NCBI GenBank assembly: GCA_022113835.1
Contig: JAILWY010000014.1
Coordinates: forward strand, 8,371,501 to 8,435,500
DNA: 64,000 bases
From: Atopsyche davidsoni
Taxonomy: Eukaryota; Arthropoda; Insecta; Trichoptera; Hydrobiosidae
Direction of reading: 5' to 3'
Shown: positions 62,756 through 64,000 of the stretch, piece after piece
How the letters are laid out: every line of letters begins with the position of its first letter
Position numbering within the stretch: the stretch's first letter is position 1
Position numbers and translations under genes: made by a program
The notes under the pieces: model-generated
Told to the model about the DNA's origin: nothing
Seen by the model: the letters and a program-made list of their open reading frames with translations, nothing else
Database searches by the model: none

Positions 62756-63060
62756 GAAAAATGATCCCCCAGTATCATTTACGTGATGAAACTATCAACC
62801 GTTCCCCTAAAACTCATTCAAACGATCTTCAGCCCTGTCACGGACAACTCATTTGAACGTTGACATGAATTTCGTCACCGTGTACGTTCTTCTATGTTAC
62901 ATCGTAAACAATATATTATGAAGTGCCATAAAATGATTAATAATATCAAGCATCACGGAGTGAAGCGATGTCTGAAGACAATAATGGGCCCATAGTCTCC
63001 TAAACCGGGGATGCGGCAAAGGAACGCTGTGTCAGGTACGCGTGAAATAAATAATCACTT
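62756..63060. other. GC-richer regulatory-like block
   Basis: Two balanced patches (62760-62910, 62945-63055). A short ATG frame near 62968 (MSEDNNGPIVS) stops after 11 codons, and CAG|GTACGC near 63036 resembles a donor. Neither is compelling. Confidence 0.3.
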
Positions 63061-63143
63061 AAACTTTTTATACCGAGAAATTTGTGATAAACGATAAAAA
63101 GAATTTGGACAGGTAATGTAACAAAACGCCCTCTTCTCTTTAG

Positions 63144-63293
63144 GCTGGCACTTTTTTCAACCCTTCAGGACTCTTTCACTGCTATCTCATACGCTTCGTA
63201 TTTATCATGGCGTCTGTGCTGAAGAGCTCTAGTGTCAGATTTCACCCCTCCAACTTTCTATGGAAATATAGGCACCGCGTTGGCATAGTATAA
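63144..63293 (+). CDS. possible terminal coding exon, unrecognised
   Basis: A good acceptor, CCCTCTTCTCTTTAG (63129-63143), precedes a frame of 49 codons ending in TAA at 63291-63293. Within it, ATG at 63207 in strong context (ATCATGG) gives MASVLKSSSVRFHPSNF, 28 residues, ending basic. A second phase from the same acceptor is open for about 25 codons and would join in frame to the donor at 57696. No family recognised. This may also be a regulatory block. Confidence 0.22.
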   Translation, partial: AGTFFNPSGLFHCYLIRFVFIMASVLKSSSVRFHPSNFLWKYRHRVGIV

Positions 63294-64000
63294 AAATTTA
63301 TAATATATTAATAAATATATATGTTTAAATATATACAATATATTGATGCTTAAGTTGGAGATGCATATCAAAATTTCATGAATAAACAAATTTTCCAATT
63401 CGAAACCTGTTACATCATTGGATCAGTCTACGTTTGACTTATGGTTTTTATTTTGTTTTACGTAAAACATTGAGGGAATAACATATTATAAATAATGTAT
63501 TTCGTTATTTCTACTCCCCCACAGTTTGATAATAATGGATTATACTAAGGGGTCACGAAGAGCTTTACTATTATAAGCAGAATCATTATTTATTCCTAAA
63601 ACCGTATTAGAGAAAACGAAATAAAAGTACCTTCGTTAAAATGGCAAATTGTTTGTGGCATTTTAAGGGTTTGAATATACGCATGCCGATACTGATTATC
63701 TACCAGTATGCCATTATCTGCCATGACCTGAATTAAATTTGCAAAAAAAATTGCAAATATATATATATATATATTTGTTTATATAATATGTTTGCATAAA
63801 CATAATAAAAAAATCTGCTAGATAACTGAGAGTGTTTTTTGTATTTTAAATTGACACAGACAAATGTTTTTTTAATAATCGTCGTTTTATTTTGTAATTT
63901 ATATTTCTTTAATTTTTTATAATTTTAATTAATATACCTATGATGTTTCATAAAATAATGCTACTATTCTAATTATATATTAAAATTTTCGTATCGTTAA
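63294..64000. other. A+T-rich non-coding sequence with a TA palindrome
   Basis: A perfect palindrome of CAAATA-(TA)n-TATTTG type lies at about 63753-63777. Nothing else recognisable to the window end. Confidence 0.65.

Overview
The window is eukaryotic and non-bacterial. It is very A+T rich (about 70% by eye), has no operons or long open frames, and carries palindromic repeats, tRNA-derived short elements, a TA microsatellite and a decayed cut-and-paste DNA transposon. That mix suggests an animal, most likely an arthropod and probably an insect. I cannot place it more finely. I found no host protein-coding gene that I recognise. The window reads like intergenic sequence or the introns of a large gene. 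Dozens of 100-300 bp blocks of normal base composition, rich in short transcription-factor-like words, stand out from the A+T-rich background, as is common around regulatory genes.

Layout. 0-8 kb: a long inverted repeat with nearly identical arms (1198-1646), three copies of a palindromic, non-coding foldback/MITE family (3406-3606, 4083-4190, 7203-7407), and a CpG-rich block followed by a TATA-like box and a strong splice donor (4665-5155), which could be a promoter with a non-coding first exon. 8-31 kb: mostly unannotated A+T-rich DNA with GC-richer blocks, an old ~250 bp duplication (11712-12082), a tRNA-Thr-like cloverleaf heading a SINE-like repeat (12825-12960), paired inverted repeats (13808-13926) and a possible first coding exon (27871-27945). 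31-48 kb: a cluster of four hairpins, one made of two inverted SINE tails (31508-31760), a tRNA-Lys-like repeat (42080-42170), a 125 bp inverted-repeat unit (42854-42978) and GC-rich blocks at 46.4-47.8 kb. 48-64 kb: further regulatory-like blocks, a possible first coding exon (57533-57696), a CA/TA microsatellite, and a 2.2 kb DNA transposon (58896-61097) sitting inside the TA tract. The transposon's reverse-strand transposase is broken by at least four stops and several frameshifts.

How the parts relate. The only clear protein-coding relic is the transposase. Host exon candidates (352-458, 27871-27945, 38598-38740, 47598-47755, 57533-57696, 63144-63293) rest on splice-like borders, start context and open frames alone. 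They are hypotheses and do not form a proven gene. The most striking structure is the 449 bp palindrome. If transcribed, it would fold into a double-stranded hairpin of more than 200 bp, the sort of precursor that feeds endogenous siRNA pathways in insects.
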